Assembly (NCBI GenBank): GCA_904066235.2
Contig: CAJFCV020000005.1
Coordinates: 5,637,501 to 5,701,500, forward strand
Reading direction: 5' to 3'
Source of the DNA: Bursaphelenchus xylophilus
Lineage: Eukaryota; Nematoda; Chromadorea; Rhabditida; Aphelenchoididae
DNA: 64,000 bases
This document shows, piece after piece, positions 48,371 through 61,686 of this stretch (the stretch's first letter is position 1; each line of letters starts with the position of its first letter). Position numbers and translations under genes: made by a program. The notes beneath the pieces were generated by a model, which made no database searches, was not told the origin of the DNA, and was given only the letters and a program-made list of their open reading frames with translations.

Positions 48371-50159
48371 ATGTCGACCGTGCATCCCTTGAGCGATGCC
48401 AATGACCCTCCAACTTTCTCCAGCAATAAGACTTTCTCTCCTGTGTCCATCAAACATTTTCGATGGTTTCCATCGTATCGTTCCTTGACAGCTGTTATGC
48501 TTTGCATGTGTTTTGCAAGGTAAGATTTATGGAATATGATGTTATTGACATTCCTTTCGCTTGATCACTTTATTATGTCTGCTCATTACTGAATTTATGG
48601 ATAGTAAGCAAATAATTACAGTATCCACATGATGAATGGCAATATGGGAATGGCGATTATCTGTATGATTAACGAAACGACCATTGACAATGGAACTACA
48701 GTCGCTGAAGTGGATCCTCAAACAGCCCCAAAAGTAAACTGGACTCCAGAAGAACAGGGGTACATTTTTGGGGCATTCAATGCGGGGCTTTTGTGTATGC
48801 TGATTACTGGGTTCATGGCTGACAAATTCAATGCGAAATGGATGATAATCGTCAGTGTTCTTCTCGCTTCAGCTGCCAATGTTATGATCCCACTGACTTC
48901 ACAGATGCAGTGAGTCAAACATTAATCTAGTCAAATTTTTTAGTGTTAACTATGCAATCACAGCCAGATTTCTCGTTGGTCTTGCTGATTCGTTAACGCA
49001 GCCTGCATTGAATTCGCTTTTGACTAGATGGTTTCCAAGCTCAGAAAGGAGTTATGCTCTTGGTGTGGCCACTGGCGGACGTCAGATTGGTAAATATTAT
49101 TATTATTAACTGTTGACAATTCCATTGTGTTTACTTCCTTGTTTAGGTACGTTACTCATTGTCCCTACGGCCGGTGCCTTGTGCAATCAAAGCGCTTTCT
49201 TCGGTGGGTGGCCATCTATTTTTTATCTTTCGGCCTTTACTGGGATTGTGTTTGTTTTTATTTACCTGTTGGTAGGAGCGGACAAACCCTCGAAGCAGGT
49301 AGTCAACATATTTCTGTTTAATATTTCTGTTCAGAGTTGTATTTCAACAGGAGAATTAAGTTACATTACTTTATCCAATAGTAGTGAAGACGTGGGTAAA
49401 AAACGAACGGAAAGGGAAGTTCCATGGCTAGAAATCCTAAAATCTGGGCCAGTGTGGGCCGCGTTAATATCAGTTGTGTGCCACGAGTTCCCTTTGATGA
49501 CCATGATCATGTTCTTGCCGAGTTATCTCCATGATGTTTATCATTACGATGCCCAGCAAAATGGTATTATGAGTTCGTTTCCGACGGCATGTCTGTTTGT
49601 TGCAAAGCTGGCCTGTTCTTATTTGAATACTTGGATGCACAAGAAGACGACATGGAATATCACGACCATCTCCAAGGTCCTGAATGGTGTGGGCTCCGCT
49701 GGATTGGCTTTGTTTATGGTTGCAGCCACTTTCCTGGACGCTAGCCACGCCTCATTAGCTGTCGTATTCCTCTGTTTTAGTATGGCTTTTACTGGTCTTC
49801 ATACTCCTGGATGTCAGGCAGCTCTTGTTGCGATAGCACCGGCGTATTCTGGGGCCATTACTGGACTAACCTTCTTTTTTGTCGCTATTTCCGGGATGAT
49901 TAACCCCGCGATGACCAAATGGATTGTGAGGACAGGGTCCGCTGCTGAATGGAATCTCGTATTTTACATCTCGACGGTTATTGCATTGCTTCCTGTAGTA
50001 ATATTTACTCTGTGGGGCTCTGCTGATGTTCAAAGGTAAGGTTTGGTTGGTCTTATTTGTAATCGTTTTAGCTGGGCAAGAAGTCCTTCTTACAACGAAG
50101 AGAAAAACAAGAAGAATATCAAAGTAATTTCATACACAACCACCGATAACGTGGCCTAA
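48371..50159 (+). CDS. SLC17-family (VGLUT/sialin/Na-phosphate type) transporter
   Basis: A 507-residue polytopic major-facilitator protein, six exons: 48371-48519, 48622-48909, 48944-49089, 49147-49298, 49335-50035, 50072-50159. The short cytosolic N-terminus ends FRWFPSYRSLTAVMLCMCFA (first helix). A glycosylatable loop (NETTIDNGT) and WTPEEQGYIFGAFNAGLLCM follow, then GFMADKFNAKWM (loop 2-3 motif), ARFLVGLADSLTQPALNSLL and RWFPSSERSYALGVATGGRQIG, all SLC17 hallmarks. About 12 helices can be counted. The C-terminus is short and polar. Intron 49299-49334 is 36 nt, in frame and stop-free, so naive translation keeps 12 extra residues. Substrate (organic anion, glutamate or phosphate) cannot be told from sequence alone. 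Confidence 0.9.
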
Positions 50160-50299
50160 TCATATTTATTATCACTTTCCTCGAAACGGGCGGCTCTTCT
50201 TTTAATCTTTAATAACAGAATTCCAAAGTCGGGTCCGGTTTGTTTTCTGTATGTGTCTCCGACTCAGATCATCCAACGTCTTTATTTATATGTACATGG

Positions 50300-50305
50300 A
50301 ATAAA
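50300..50305 (+). terminator. Poly(A) signal of the SLC17 transporter gene
   Basis: AATAAA 141 bases after the stop codon and before the converging PLC-beta 3' end. Confidence 0.55.
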
Positions 50306-50440
50306 CAACGACATAAATTATCATACATTATTATACAAAAAAGTTCACTGGGATGTGAAAAAGGGTTGAGACGTCTAGTAGAACGTGTACCGGCTTTCAA
50401 GTGGACCAAGTTTTAAGTGTTAAATATCTTTCCCGTTTTG

Positions 50441-53400
50441 TTAAGTGACTGGAATTGTCTAGATCAATGTAATGGTTGTTCAGATCAATAAGAAAGAGTG
50501 GAAATACTTACTTCTTCCGTCTGTTGTGCCAGTTCAATCTTCTGGACATGAACATGTTCATTGAGTTCGTCAATCTTCTTATTCTTTATTACCAAAAGCT
50601 TCCTGTTCTCTTCTACACCTCGTCGAACATATTTATCGGATAATCGTTTGTATTCGATGGGATTGCTTTTCTTGTTTATCCCACTTAACTCTTCCAATCT
50701 GGACTTCGCGTTGATCTTCTGGAGTTGTTTTGTTTCACTCTGGAATGCCATTTCGATCCGTTTTACCATTCTTTTTCGATGTGATTCAATAAGGCTTAAA
50801 ATGGCTTCATTCTTCTGAAAGTTTAACAATTTGGTTACTAATATTGTATTAATACCAGTAATTTTCTTTGGCTCGTACCTCTTTAATCAGCTTTTGCAAT
50901 GTTTGAATGGCTTGTTTGTCCCCTAAAGAACCATTATATTGGGTTTGTGACTCGAAGGCAGCCCAAAGTCCTGGGTATTTCTTGTTGTAATTCCTAATTA
51001 TCTTTTGAACTTTCTGACTGTCTTCCAAGTCACACAATTTTGGCAGACCAACGTCCATCTTCTCAACGTAAAATGAGTTTCGACTCGCAACAAATTCCGA
51101 TAGTACAGTATATTTTCGCTCCATCTGATTCCGTTTGTCACTGAACCCAGAGAGTGCTGTATGAGGTGATTCCTTGCCCCCTACACTGCCCTAAAATGAC
51201 TGTAACAGGTATAATGGAGATCGCTTACCTTATCGAAACTGGCTTGAGTCTCGACCAGAGAGTTCTTGTGACTTGCAGGTTCCTTGCTTAAGTCGTCCAC
51301 AGATCCACGAACACTTTGTTGATCTAAGGAGTTGTTCTTTCCTTCTCCTGCACTCTCAAGGACCTCCAGTAATCGCTGATGTTGTTCTTCTCGAGATATA
51401 AAGTTTGTAGGATTCTCTAAGGCCGTTTCCATCGCTAAAAATAATGCCATTTCGATGATTACTCACCTTTAACCTTCGACATGGCTTCGATCGGATTCTG
51501 AAGAGCATTGACTAGGTCTCTGTGGGCATCGCTGACATAATCTTGGACATCTATATGAACAAAAAGAGAGACTGGGCCAAGGATTCGACTGAAGCTGTTC
51601 TTTAAGGGGATGTGTTTGTAACCAGGTTGAATGAAAGACACCGGTAGAAAATTCTGGCCAACTAGACGACCATTGTCTTCATAGACACCAAATCTAACAA
51701 AAGCAACAGCTGGAAGGATGATCTTCTCTAGACTGAAGGTACAGTTTTGTTGGCCATCATTGAAGATGGTGTTGAGGCCATCAGAAGTTGTTGCTCTTGT
51801 CTTGAACATCTTCTTGTGGGAATCCCCCGGCAACCCGTATAGATCCACCTCAACATAAATTGATGGTCTTTTCTCGCATAATAATGAAAACAGTTGACCT
51901 GATATGACCTATGAATGAATGAAATAAAAAAATCAGCATTATTAAACTTACGGTAATTGTTAATGAGTTTGGAACCACATTCTCCACCCGATCGAGTTCG
52001 AAGGGATCGAACTTTGCATTCGGTTTCCGCATACAAGCAGGCTTTAAGATGTAGCCTTTCTTGCCATTCAGGTCAAAAAAGGCGGTGTTCATTTGATTTG
52101 GAAGATCGGGTGTCTGAAGATTAATCGCTGCCATCTGACATCCACAATTCCAAAATATTAGAGGCATGTAATTGGAAGAATCGACACGTGAACCCTTAGG
52201 GTATACCCTCGTTATTTGTCGTTTATTGTGATTCACAAACTGTTCTGCATGTTGTTTTAGCAGATCGATGGATTTAGTTTCATTCATGCTGTACATTTCG
52301 GAGCTGATTTGTCTGGCTGAAGAAAATATGTTTATTATTTGATTACTCGCTTACAATCACAATCGCCGAAGGAAGTAAACTTTCCCATCGCTCGCATATA
52401 TGTGACCAACTCTGACAATTCCGTGACCAATGGCTGATTCTGAAGTTATTTACTGATATATTGTTTGATGTTATCTGTTGCTGTTTTCGATATTTTCCGA
52501 TCACTTAATGCCGTGGGATTAATAGCCAGTGTTATATTTCATACGTAATTTTTTTCGAAAAACGTAATAAAGGCTCACGTAATATCTCACATTTTCCAGG
52601 TTCCCGTTGAGGCGAGCCGCTTTCTCGATCTGATCTTCTTCTTCGGTCTCCCCAATGAATATCCGGGTAACCGATCTCTCTATCGTGTCATCTTCTGTCC
52701 CTCCCGAATCGATTGAGGTTTGTTTGTCCATGGCTCTTTTGTCATTGCTGATCTTTTCGATCTTGTTTTTTATTAAAATTTTACGTTTTAAAACGTTCGG
52801 CGATGGTAAATTTACGCCGGCCTTGATCTGAAAAGTAAACATGAAGCGTCGAGAGTAGTCGTGATGACTTACAGGATAGTCATCTAGAGTCTCCGTCAGC
52901 AAAAGATTTCCCAAAATTTCTTTACAGTATTTGGCCATCTTGATCTGCTGCTTTTGATTGCAGTGATTCTCAAAAGAGAGTATTACTGGATACTCTGAAG
53001 TCACAAACGCGGTATCTGCGATTGCATGGATGACTTCCTTAAAAGGAATCGTTGTGCAAAAGCATATATGAGTAGGGCCGTGGGTGATAATGGGCTCGTT
53101 GTTGGGGCCATCCCAACAATCTAATTCAATGGAACGACATCCGGACAGAAGGGCATAACGATACATGGCCACAGATGAACGACTTTTCATTTGACGGCCT
53201 TGAAATGATTGTAAATTCAAAAATAATTACCTTTGAGGTATGTGTTGTGGGAAGAGTTGATGAAATAATGAGAGAGTGGCTTGTTCATGTCATCTTCGTT
53301 CAGATCAAAAGCATCCATCCTGACAGGCACATTGTACTCAGACAGCAGAAAGCGGAGGTATGTATCATTCGTAAGTCCGTCGTCTAAATTCAAAGCAATT

Positions 53401-54541
53401 ATTGGTCTACATTATTGGTGAGTGATATTTTTATTTTTCACCCACCTGACCCGACCCGATTTTTTCTGATTGTCCGGGCTGCATATTCTTCCGATACGGG
53501 AGGAAAAAGGATCTCATTCAGTCGTTTATCTCGGTGCTCCTCATTTAGATATGTTCTGAATTCGGCAACAGAAGCATTGGAATGGGAAAAAGCTTTAGAG
53601 AAGATCTCATCCACTTCTTTTCTTCCAGTTATTACTTTATACAACTTGAGAAGAAACTCCGGATCCTTCAACAAATTGGCTGAGTTCCGTTTCTTGTCCT
53701 TGAGGACCGGAAGATGTCTCTGCAGTTGTTTCTCAAGAAGACGACGTTCTTCCCTTTGTTTGGACAACCAAGGCATTACTGTATCCAGAATTCTGAAAGT
53801 AATCGTTCAGTAATTCACAGACCAAAAGTAGTCTTACAATTCGGTAGTGACCACCTGATCTGGCCTCATACAACACCGGATCTTTGCAAACATTCTTCTC
53901 CAGTAATAAAACACGTCCTGAGGATGTTGATAATATTTGAGAGAGATGTTTCGTAAGATTTGACACCAATGTTTGGCCTCGGGCCCTGTTGGAGCCATAA
54001 ATACGAACGGCTGAGGATGAATAAAGTCGCCGTACATGACAGTCACTATCCTCTCGGACGCCGTTATTCTTTCTTCCGGGTTCATGGGTAAGACCGATGT
54101 ATTTAGCATGGTCTGGACTTGGGCGTCGCTTTTTGCTTTTGATGATTCAATTAGATTTCCAATATGAACATCTACAATCTCATCGATGAAGACTGTTTCT
54201 GTTGTTGGGTTCTGGAAGGTTTCACTTAGCTATGCCAAGATAACGTACCTTCACCAGAGCCCTCGAATAGAAAATGAACTCGTCATCTGTTATGCCAATC
54301 GTCACCGGCCGGCAGGTGTATTGGTCTGCAAGCTGAAATGCTTAATTAAATATAAATTGGAATCTGGTATAATGAATGTCATCATGATTGACTAATGACT
54401 TACGGCTTCGATTCGGGTTGCATGGATGGGATGGGGCAGACTGTCCGGTTTGACCTGCTGAAGGCGCGGCCGATGGACCGGACTGAGGAGATGACTGGCC
54501 CGGCCGGTTCGCGCCGCATCTAGCGAGCCGGACAGAGGCAT
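50441..54541 (-). CDS. Phospholipase C-beta
   Basis: Gq-activated enzyme that splits PIP2 to IP3 and diacylglycerol. Fourteen exons (minus): 54541-54404, 54332-54249, 54211-53838, 53792-53446, 53383-53231, 53198-52873, 52827-52591, 52433-52355, 52316-51952, 51908-51467, 51434-51229, 51190-50879, 50814-50512, 50458-50441; 1127 aa. Order: PH, EF-hand region, X box ([15 protein letters not shown] with the first catalytic His; [19 protein letters not shown] with the second His; ILSFENHC), a charged X-Y linker, Y box ([31 protein letters not shown]), C2 ([22 protein letters not shown]) and a long helical C-terminal region typical of the beta class. The last exon is only 18 nt and is the least certain. 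It could be the egl-8 or plc-2 orthologue; I cannot decide. Confidence 0.92.
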
Positions 54542-56363
54542 GTCAGCTCAGAACATCACTCTTTGATCCTCATGCCGCTTCGGGACGGTGCTGGAAAAGA
54601 CAAATCCCGTGAGATCGTTACATATTTTCTCGTGGAACTCGTTCCTTTCGCCGAGTTCGAATAAATTCAAAAAACCCCCCGCGTCAGAAAATCCCGGAAA
54701 GTCGTCCAAAAAGTTTTGGAAAACCTCGCAAGTGTCCTGGGAAACTCACGGCGGATTTTGTAAGTGCATAAGTTTCAGAATTTCACATAAAAACGGAGGG
54801 AGGGCTGGGTATTCGCATCTGACTAAAATCCGTCCGGCTGGCGGTCAAATTGGCCACAATTCGAGGGAAGATTAGGCCCAGTGATGGAGTCCCAGAAAAT
54901 ATTTTTCTTGATCAAACGCGCTCTTGTTTACTCAAGGGAACAAACAGGTATTTAAACAATAGAAGAATAAGAAATGTTGTAAAAACTGTTACAAAACTTT
55001 ATGGGAAGAGACCCGTGGCTTGGGAAGGAGTCGATCCTTATTGGATTGGGCGTGGAAGGCTGAGATGACCACCATCGGCCGTATTCGCTTCCATCCTGGA
55101 ATACGGTCCGCCCATAAAAGTTGGACAACAAATTCCCTCCAAACACGCCATTGAAATCGAAGCGCGCTGTTTGAAAGGTCACGCCTCGGGGCCAGGAAAA
55201 TGCCCCAAAAATATATTCGAGAAGATATTCAAAAACCGCTGCCACTCGGCCTCAAAATCGTCGTTGGTTACGTGAGCCGTGAAATTATCTGGAGAGAACC
55301 CATCCTGGGCCAAATGATGACCTGAACTTTTGACAGAGCGCAAAGTCAGACGAGAAAAGGTAAAATAAACAAACAGCCATCGCCACAAGGTGCTAGCTGC
55401 GCCTTTTGGGCCGTTTCGTAATTAAGAAGAGAGCGAATCCCCTAAGGGGAAATGTCGATTCAAAAGACACCTCTTTCTTCTGAACAGCGCCTCTTTCTAT
55501 TCCGGAGATGATCGTGGGAAACGTCAAATGAATGGTCCCTCCAACATTACTGATAATAAGGGGGAGGGGGAAACGTTGGAATGCACCTGTCCCAGTAAAG
55601 TGGCAAGACCGCGCTTACGGAGACCCTTACAAGGAGTCTGATCTCTCTTCTCGGAAGCAGAAAACTTCTTGCAACGACACGTGTGGAAATTATGTAAATA
55701 AACGGGTTCCGTTGGAAAGGCGGGCGAGGGGGGGGGGGCGAATTGGATGCGACGCATGCCACCTTGACCTTGTTCGGGCCGGGGTCATGTTCCCCTTGCG
55801 GGCAAGGGATCCCCCGATCTGCGACCTGAAGACGAACAAGTGCCTTTTAAGAGTCTCCTTTGCCTTTATTCGGTTCTTGTGCGGAAACTCAATTTCGCCC
55901 CCTGAGCCCGAGGCCATAAATTGTTGAAGACAACGAGCGGACAAATTTCCCGTATTACTCTTCCCCCGAACTCCCTCAAATCTACTGATTACCTCCTTTA
56001 TCACAAAACTTTATGGATACAAAACTCTGTTACAATGGGAAACACAATTACGCAGAAGATATTCGGCTCTCATTAAGCTCGCTGAAATATACGTGAAACA
56101 CGCTCTATCGTAAACAACACCGAGAACGCCATTATTAATAAAAATATGGCTCAGTCTCGGCCTCAAACCCGGGTCGTTAATTCTTTAAACACGTAACATT
56201 TGATGAAGATCTTGCTCTGGAAGACAGACGGAACTTAATATTACTGTAATTAAAGCTTAATGATCAGCCAAACATCTTCTGACCCAAGAAAATAAAAGTG
56301 AAATCGCCGAAAGCAGAATGTGGTAACGATGTCAGAGCCATTCTCGGACGTGATATATTCTTC
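54542..56363. other. Intergenic region between PLC-beta and the TWK channel
   Basis: 1.8 kb with no supported gene; contains a run of ten G near 55730. It should contain the PLC-beta promoter and the 3' UTR of the minus-strand TWK channel. Open frames near 55524-56004 overlap on both strands and lack features. Confidence 0.5.
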
Positions 56364-59300
56364 CTACGTCGGACTAAGATGGGAAGAGCGTTTAAAGTCC
56401 CTGAGGTTTGACCGATGATTAAGGCCATCGTCATTTGTTTCTGTTCTCCTCTGCTTCAAAAAGTCCCCAGGCATTATTCCACAGAATTCTCGGATCCTTT
56501 TCATCGTTTTCTCTTCTGCCTTTGATTCATCTCTGTTTAAATTCTCGTAACAGCTGGGGCATCGACGGAAAGGCATTTGGGTGTGAGGGGCGGCACCACC
56601 TGATGGGCAGTCCAAACAATTGGAAGTTGAGTATCGTCGATGAGGAAGTTTAATGGCAATATCTGAACACCCGATTGGAGAGTTTGAGGAACGATTCAGA
56701 AGGATGGTTGGGGTGATTGGAGATCCGGGAGAGCTGGGGGATGTCAGCGAATTCTTCTTATCAGTTGGGAACTGAGGTATCGAGTCGGTTGTGTAAGGTC
56801 CGAAGACAACGTCATTGTAGGCAGAGGAGCATAAAGAGTCAATGTCGAAAGATCTGGTCGATGAATCGGGTCCGTTTCTCCGAGAACTCGAGGAGAAGGA
56901 ATCCATTGATCCTAAATAAATATTCGATTAAAACGGGAGCTCTCACCCAACCCCACTCCATAATCGGTCTTATTAATTCGTCGTCGATCCCTGCCTTGTA
57001 TCGGTGATGTCTGAACGCTAAAGCTGACCATCTTTGTCGGTGGTGGAGGTGGTTGAGTGTCCACAATCTTGTTCCATCGACTGTTCGTTGCAAACTTGGC
57101 AAACATTCGGGACCTAAATAAAGTTAGAGAAAAATGATGACAAATGAAACATACTTGAAGTCCCCATGAATATCAGTTCTCATTTTAACAGTCTCAATTG
57201 CTTGAATTGCTCGTAATGTGGGCAGGTTATAACCAAATAAGGCATGTCGTTGTAATGCCCGCGTTTTTGCTTTTTTATGAGACTTCACGGAAGCTCGAGA
57301 TATTGTATCTGGAAGAGATTGGTGAATACTATTGTGGATTTGCTTACCATCTTTGGTTTGTTGTGTAGAAGCACTATTTTTCCTTGTTTCATCATCCAAT
57401 TCATCTTCCGAGGATTCAGACGAACTGTGGTGGGGGTCTAATCTATTCATCAACACATTCCCCACGATCTTCTCAGCAACCCAATCCTTAGCTGATCTGA
57501 CTAATGTATTCTGGTATGGATGTTCTGTCATTGTCGTTAAAGGTACCGTTAACATGTCTAAAATGAGACGTAGGACTTCATGCCCGCCTTACCAGTCATT
57601 CCAACTTCAAAAGGTTTCGCTTCTTCCTGTTGCAGGTCATCCGTATTTGTCACAATCTGAGCCATCTTCTCTATCTCCTCTATATATTGTTCCAATATTT
57701 GTTCTATCAATTTCTCAATATAATCTTGTATCAGATTAATACACATAGAAAGTAGGGCCAACCCGATTAAGATGAGGAAGAAGTTAACCAGCATCATATC
57801 CGGCTTTGTGGGCACCACGTCTCCCAATCCAACAGTACTGAAAAAATATTTAAAAAATTATTTTAATCATTTGTTACCTGATGGATACAAAGAAGAAGTA
57901 AACGGATGTCAGATATCCCCAATCATGTTCCCATAAACAAAACATGGCTGCTGATAAAGCGATCCATAGGGCCAGGATGGTTAGAGCTAATGGAATCGGG
58001 TACTCCCCACTCTTCTTGTAGCTGGCTTCTTGCAAACTCTGCTGATCCTGAGGTTTTTTGAGTATGCCCGGAGGGCGATTAGCCTCCAAATCATCTCCGG
58101 ATTCATGGGTAACAAATCCACCCAAGGGATTTATGGAGAGATTGTAAATCGCCTGAAATTTTAAGTCTATTAATGACAGTCAGATCAAATATATAACACA
58201 TATTAAATCACCGTAGCGTTCTCAAAACATTGTTTACCGCTATACGTATAACAACGTCATTTAATGAAAAAATCTGTCCCAATGGATTTCAGACGGGGAT
58301 GCAAAGTTTTCGGGTTTCCGGCATATCCGGAGTCAAAGAAAAGACTAAAGAATCCCCCGAGAATGGATCCAGAAAAACGACCCGGCCCAACGAAAGACTC
58401 CAGATTTAGCCCATCTTCGGAGTATACTTCTTTAGACGGCCCGGCATGACTGTTCTGTTTCCGAAGGCAAATAAAAGCACAGTCTAATTCGAGAGAAATT
58501 TTTGTCGGATATCAAAGATGAGAGATGAAGTCAGATCGGTTTGTTTGCGGTTAACGATCTTCTCCAGACAGGTATTTATGAATGACAGGGATAACTTTAT
58601 TTTAGCTTGCTGGTTTTATCATCTCTCATGTTGGCCTTTGCGCATTGGTGGCCTTATATGCAGTTCTTGGAGCATTTATGTTCAGAGCTATCGAATATCC
58701 GGAGGAATTACAATTCCAGGGACATATTGCAAATGACACCTGGAAGACTGTTGAATTGTTATATAAATTCATCGATGAATCCAATGTCATCGAAGAAAAT
58801 GAAGTCAAAAAGAAGGCCCACGAACTCTTCAAACATTATGAGTTGCTACTAGTAAAGGCAGTTAACTATGAAGGATACGACGAGAAGGATGACGTTAAAC
58901 CGACATATCAATGGACATTCTCTGGAGCATTGTTATACTCCATAACTGTCTTTACAACTATTGGATATGGCCACATTTGTCCAAAGACTGCTTTGGGAAG
59001 AGGAATGACCATCTTATACGCTATGATTGGTATCCCCTTGATGCTTTTGTGTTTGGCCAATATTGCTGAAAGTTTGGCCCAGGTTCGTTTTGTCATCATT
59101 TTCTTTATTTCTTTAGGTATTCACATTTGTATACTTCAAAGTTTGCTGTGCTTATTGTCGATGGCAAGCTAAGAGAAGAAGAGTTCGAAGGGCCGCCCTC
59201 AGCTTCAGATATCACCCAAATGCTCCAGTTAATGTACGACGGGGTAAGGAATCACAATTATGTAAGCTCACGACGATTATTAAAAACTTTACGGCTCATT

Positions 59301-61686
59301 CAGCTCGAACGATCTCAAGACACAATAGTCAATTAAAGAGGGGGGCTAGCATAAACAGAAAGAATATGCCCTTGAGAAGTGGCTTCAGCGACACAAAGAG
59401 CATGAAGTCGGTAAGATCCCTCAACAGATACGACACTCACTCTCTGCCTGGGAAAAGAAAAATAAGTCACGCAAAGCATGGATCTCCTTCGGATCCTTTG
59501 GCCAGAAATAATTTTTCGAAGGGGAAGGTACAAAAACATTCAACTGTGCATGGATTGGTGGATTCGAGCAGCCTCGAAATGGATCCATTATTTAATTATC
59601 AGAAAAGAAGGAACCTGATCAAATGTTGTGATCGGCCCAGAAGAGAATACGGAAGAGGTAAGGAGACTTAGTTCCTAACCTGTGCTTAAGGAGGTCTTCC
59701 AGTCAGATATCTAAACAGTGATGATGACAAGTCAGCCATCCTGGAGGTCAAGTCTAATAACAGTGTCAATGGGACTGGCTCCATGCAATCTTGGAATAGG
59801 GGATCAGCTACAGCTCCAATTAGGAGGAAGCCAAAGAGAAGACCTCCCAAACATTTTGATGATTCAGTCATTTCAGGGTAGGGGAAGTTGGAAAGGTGGT
59901 GGAATTATAAATTTAGAAATGGAAAAGTGCCTCAAATAACAGTTAGCGACAATGAAAAAGAACGATTGGCTCATGGGACAGATACAATGTCTGATGAAGA
60001 AGATTACGTCGACCCGTCAATTTCAGTCCATCATCTAAGTGCCTTGAGGGAAAGTGAAGGTGGCACTCCACCCCGAGCACTGCCCAAACAAAGCTCAGTC
60101 GATGCCCAATCAGTGACCCGACGCCGAGACGAAGTGAGGTCTTATCGGAGCGAGGAACGGAGTGATGACTTCAGCATCCGCTCATTCAGACGTGGCTACA
60201 AAAGGGAGAAGATGCCTGTTTCAGTCGGAATCATCACTGTCATACTGTTCATTGCCGGAGGGGCTATTCTGTTTGCTATTTGGGAAGATTGGAATCTGTT
60301 CGACGGAGCCTACTACTCCTTTATTACCTTATCTACTATTGGATTTGGTGATATTGTTCCTGGGCAGACTCTCGACGACGAGGATTCCCAGGAGAAACTC
60401 ATCGTTTGTGCGTTATATCTGTTATTTGGTATGGCTCTGATCGCCATGTGCTTTAAACTTATGCAAGATGACGTTGTCCAAAAGGCCAGATGGTTGGGAC
60501 AAAGAATTGGCATTATAGGTAAGGTGCTGGGAATTACGGAAACCAAAATCTTATAGTGAAAGAGGAATCGTCAGAGTCTGAATCAGAGTTCGAGGATGAG
60601 ATTGTGATCGAGGAAGACGACGACGATGATTTTTTGGATGAAAAGGAGATTGAGAATGTAAGAAAAGACCATCAATTATCACAAACTTTAGGTCATAAGC
60701 AGATAAACCTACCTTAACTGGCTCACTCATCCTTCTGGCACTGTCCGGCAGCTTCTGTTTGGCCGATCTCATCCTTTTGTAAATCTTCCTCAATGTCCTC
60801 GATAAGATTTTTCCCACATCTTTGAGAATTATCAAGAAGATGGGGATCCCGATCATTATGTAGAAGATGGTCGCTACTCGGCCGCCTGGCGATTGTGCCG
60901 CTGGCAACCCGTACCCTAAATATTTTTCAATCAATATTTTTACCGTTTTATGACATAAAATTTTGATACTTTTCACGGCAAACATTTGTATACTTTGTTT
61001 TTTTGTGCCCGCAGGCAAATGACTTGTAACATTTCTTTAAACGCCTGTCTAAATCAGTAGTCAGCTCTTCTCAAGATAACTCATAAAAACTCTTTCGTGT
61101 GATGAATTGGTTCTAAAATATAGCTTTTCTCTGCATATGACGTGCTCAAAAATAGCGGACGTACATACCTATGGTTGTGTAGAGCTGTCCGGCATAGAAG
61201 AGCGACCCTGTCCAAGTCCAGGGGCTCGTGTCACACCGCTCTTCAATCACAGTCGTTATGTTGAGGTAGTCTATCAGCCAGAAGAGCGCCTCTTTGGTCT
61301 CGCGGGTCTGGATGTGTCGATGATAGGAGCTTCCATTTCCCTTCCCACATTGGATTTCCGTCATCCGTTTTATGATCTGGACGTAGTCAAGTGTTCAAAG
61401 AAGGTAACAATTAAGAGAAAAATAAACAAACAAATGACATCTGGGAGTTTATGTTTAGCCCCAGGGATCAAAGAGGTCGTCAAAAATAGTCCCTTACCTG
61501 ATTGAAGGCATACTCTGTACTTTCACGGTACTTTTTCCTTCGAATTTCATCTGGTTCCAATTCGAAGTGACGAAACAATGCAGCCCCGATCAACGTGTAC
61601 GTAATCAGGACCGTAAAGGGTAGAAAATGGGAGAGTCTGTATTCCTTGTAAAACCATTTCAACTTATGGACGATCTTGTAAAGCAT
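56364..61686 (-). CDS. TWK-type K2P potassium channel (host of nested gene)
   Basis: Two-pore leak K+ channel, 732 aa, nine exons (minus): 61686-61498, 61376-61169, 60915-60713, 58152-57878, 57837-57593, 57557-57348, 57308-57155, 57113-56947, 56911-56364. Topology M1-P1-M2-M3-P2-M4: M1 [20 protein letters not shown]1 filter TTIGYG, M2 [21 protein letters not shown]3 [20 protein letters not shown]2 filter STVGLG, M4 [18 protein letters not shown]. The M2-M3 loop is short, as usual. The cytosolic C-terminal tail is about 400 residues, Ser/Thr/Pro-rich with acidic and polyproline patches (QPPPPPTKM). The third intron (60712-58153, 2.56 kb) separates the two pore halves and holds a whole second K2P gene on the other strand. 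The two halves join in phase (SEPVK|AIYNLS). Confidence 0.92.
58518..60706 (+). CDS. TWK-type K2P potassium channel nested in the intron of another
   Basis: 658 aa, seven exons: 58518-58571, 58606-59082, 59117-59657, 59691-59877, 59917-60518, 60557-60657, 60692-60706. M1 [21 protein letters not shown]1 filter TTIGYG, M2 [21 protein letters not shown]3 [22 protein letters not shown]2 filter STIGFG, M4 [20 protein letters not shown]. The M2-M3 linker is about 340 residues, Arg/Ser-rich, far longer than the usual few dozen; the open frame and splice phase support it. The C-terminus is very acidic ([16 protein letters not shown]). The last 34-nt intron is optional: reading through gives a stop at 60714-60716 instead. 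The final exon stops only 7 bases short of the host gene's exon 3, so the two transcripts overlap in antisense. Confidence 0.88.

Noticed and set aside
55524..56004. Overlapping open frames on both strands near 55.7 kb
   Set aside because: Shadow frames around a poly-G/C run; no protein-like composition.
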